Shown: positions 63,109 through 64,000 of the stretch, one piece after another
Layout of the letters: the number at the start of each line of letters is the position of its first letter
Numbering within the stretch: position 1 is the first letter of the stretch
From: an uncultured Sphaerochaeta sp.
GTDB taxonomy: Bacteria > Spirochaetota > Spirochaetia > Sphaerochaetales > Sphaerochaetaceae
NCBI RefSeq assembly: GCF_963676285.1
Contig: NZ_OY781063.1
Coordinates: 1,922,001 to 1,986,000, forward strand
Length of the DNA stretch: 64,000 nt
Direction: 5' to 3'
Program-made: the position numbers and the translations under genes
The notes under the pieces: model-generated
What the model was told of the DNA's origin: nothing
The model's input: the letters and a program-made list of their open reading frames with translations, nothing else
Databases searched by the model: none

Positions 63109-64000
63109 AAGATCCAGGAAGCTCCAAGGGTCAAGGAGATACGTTCATCAATTGGCCCAATAGTAGGATGGATAACTTGGTTATTCCAACTGAACAAATC
63201 TCCTTTCTCTCCTACTGGAGCACTGAGGAAGCCTAGGAGGCTGAAGCCTTCAAGGACTGCCCAGTTTACCCCGAGTGTTGCATTGAATGAGAGGTCCAAC
63301 GGGCTGATGATCGTCCTCAGGGACCAGGAGAGACTGGAAGAAGGTGTGTATACCACCTCAGGGTAGAGAAGCAGTGGACAATCTGCATCACTTTGGCTCT
63401 CTAGTTTCCAGTTCCCTGCAGGGCGGGTAAGGAATTCCAGTCGGAGGGATAGGTTCTTATCATTCTCCAGATACTGGATGTGGAACAATCCACCGGTAAT
63501 TACCCAGGAATCCAGTGTTTCTTCGCCAATATCTCCACTCTGTGGAATGGCTAGGGAAGAGGACAGGTACCAGTCCGGTCCAATATTCCCCTGCAGGCTT
63601 ATATAGGGTTTATGCAGGCGTTCACTCTCATAACTGGTGAGATAGCCTGCTTCCACCTTGGTCTCCTGAACTGTGGTATAGAAACGAGCCCCTCCTCCCA
63701 AATGTTCAATCTTCATGTCCGGCGAAGGGAGTACTACAGCCTCAGCAAAGCTGAAGAACCCCAGGGGATAGTTCAGGCTTACCAGGAGACCTGTTTCGCT
63801 ACGAAGCTCTGATTGGGTCAATGTAACAGAGGTGTCATTGCTGCCGTAGAGCACATCCCCAGCATTGAAAAGCATTCCATCACCCCAGGAGAGGCGGGTT
63901 TTTCCTGCCGTCAGGCGGACTGAAGGGAAACGAGCCTTGAAGTAAGCCTTGTGAAGGATTTCTTCATAGATTGCATCAGGAGTAGTACTCAGATTTGTTG
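63105..64000 (-). CDS. Outer-membrane barrel protein, partial
   Basis: The frame is open to the right edge, so the start lies outside the window and about 297 codons are visible. The visible N-terminal part includes KTRLSWGDGMLFNAGDVL, similar to the RDRLSWG block of the two barrel proteins at 29-33 kb. Later segments alternate hydrophobic and polar residues like beta strands, and the C-terminus LTLGASWIF has the final aromatic of outer-membrane proteins. The internal Met at 63875 is not the start. The function is unknown. Confidence 0.68.
   Translation of the reverse strand, partial: TNLSTTPDAIYEEILHKAYFKARFPSVRLTAGKTRLSWGDGMLFNAGDVLYGSNDTSVTLTQSELRSETGLLVSLNYPLGFFSFAEAVVLPSPDMKIEHLGGGARFYTTVQETKVEAGYLTSYESERLHKPYISLQGNIGPDWYLSSSLAIPQSGDIGEETLDSWVITGGLFHIQYLENDKNLSLRLEFLTRPAGNWKLESQSDADCPLLLYPEVVYTPSSSLSWSLRTIISPLDLSFNATLGVNWAVLEGFSLLGFLSAPVGEKGDLFSWNNQVIHPTIGPIDERISLTLGASWIF

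Noticed and set aside
1..64000. Mobile elements, prophage, defence islands, tRNA or rRNA genes
   Set aside because: No transposase, integrase, toxin-antitoxin, restriction or phage-like product, and no cloverleaf or rRNA sequence, was recognised on either strand.

Overview
The window is a chromosomal segment of a spirochaete, most likely a Sphaerochaeta-like one. The organism call is an inference from three things: tuf sits directly upstream of the S10 ribosomal operon; there is a spirochaete-style tandem pair of outer-membrane barrel genes and a large membrane-anchored coiled-coil protein; and base composition is moderate. No phage, insertion sequence, CRISPR array, tRNA or rRNA gene was seen. 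The content is mostly housekeeping and densely packed.

Region 1 (1-14540): the 3' part of tuf is followed by an uninterrupted S10-spc-alpha ribosomal superoperon (rpsJ to rplQ, including secY, the short rpmJ, and rpoA). It ends at a clear intrinsic terminator. map, adk and infA, often found between secY and rpmJ, are absent. S14, S4 and L36 here, and L31 later, keep their zinc-ligand cysteines.

Region 2 (14617-22370): RNase Y, a YmdB-type phosphodiesterase and TlyA form one operon. A GerMN-domain protein lies convergent to it. PTS enzyme I (apparently from a leaderless mRNA), the GTPase Der and a HAD phosphatase follow.

Region 3 (22371-29085): a membrane-anchored coiled-coil protein carrying 15 perfect copies of an 18-bp repeat precedes grpE, dnaK, dnaJ and an RlmB-type rRNA methylase. 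No hrcA or CIRCE element is seen, but grpE and dnaK share a short upstream motif.

Region 4 (29133-36242): two paralogous outer-membrane barrel genes are followed by a candidate structured non-coding RNA with its own promoter and a strong terminator. On the minus strand lie tatD, dusB and a divergent purD.

Region 5 (36243-47780): a RicT/PSP1 protein with an added cysteine-rich insert, rpsT, an HU-family protein, lnt, cinA, rho, rpmE, a galactokinase-like protein with damaged motifs, surE, a CxxCxxCC protein, and nifS-nifU for Fe-S cluster assembly.

Region 6 (47781-56243): on the minus strand, a nucleoside kinase and a tagaturonate-epimerase-family protein. Divergent from these is an aldehyde:ferredoxin-oxidoreductase-like protein lacking most of its Fe-S ligands. 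A YfcE-type phosphodiesterase, a monoacylglycerol-lipase-like hydrolase, a YihY/BrkB membrane protein and an unrecognised small protein follow.

Region 7 (56244-64000): a DUF4382-type lipoprotein (minus), then a complete riboflavin operon (ribD-ribE-ribBA-ribH) behind a strong promoter, an FMN riboswitch and a terminator. The end holds a lipoprotein and a Crp/Fnr regulator (minus), a divergent 2x[4Fe-4S] ferredoxin-like protein, and a partial outer-membrane barrel gene (minus) that runs off the right edge.

Nothing here amounts to a clear new multi-gene defence or mobile system. The most promising unexplained items are the candidate ncRNA at 32.7-33.0 kb, the RicT cysteine insert, the degenerate galactokinase and AOR-like proteins, and the grpE/dnaK shared motif.
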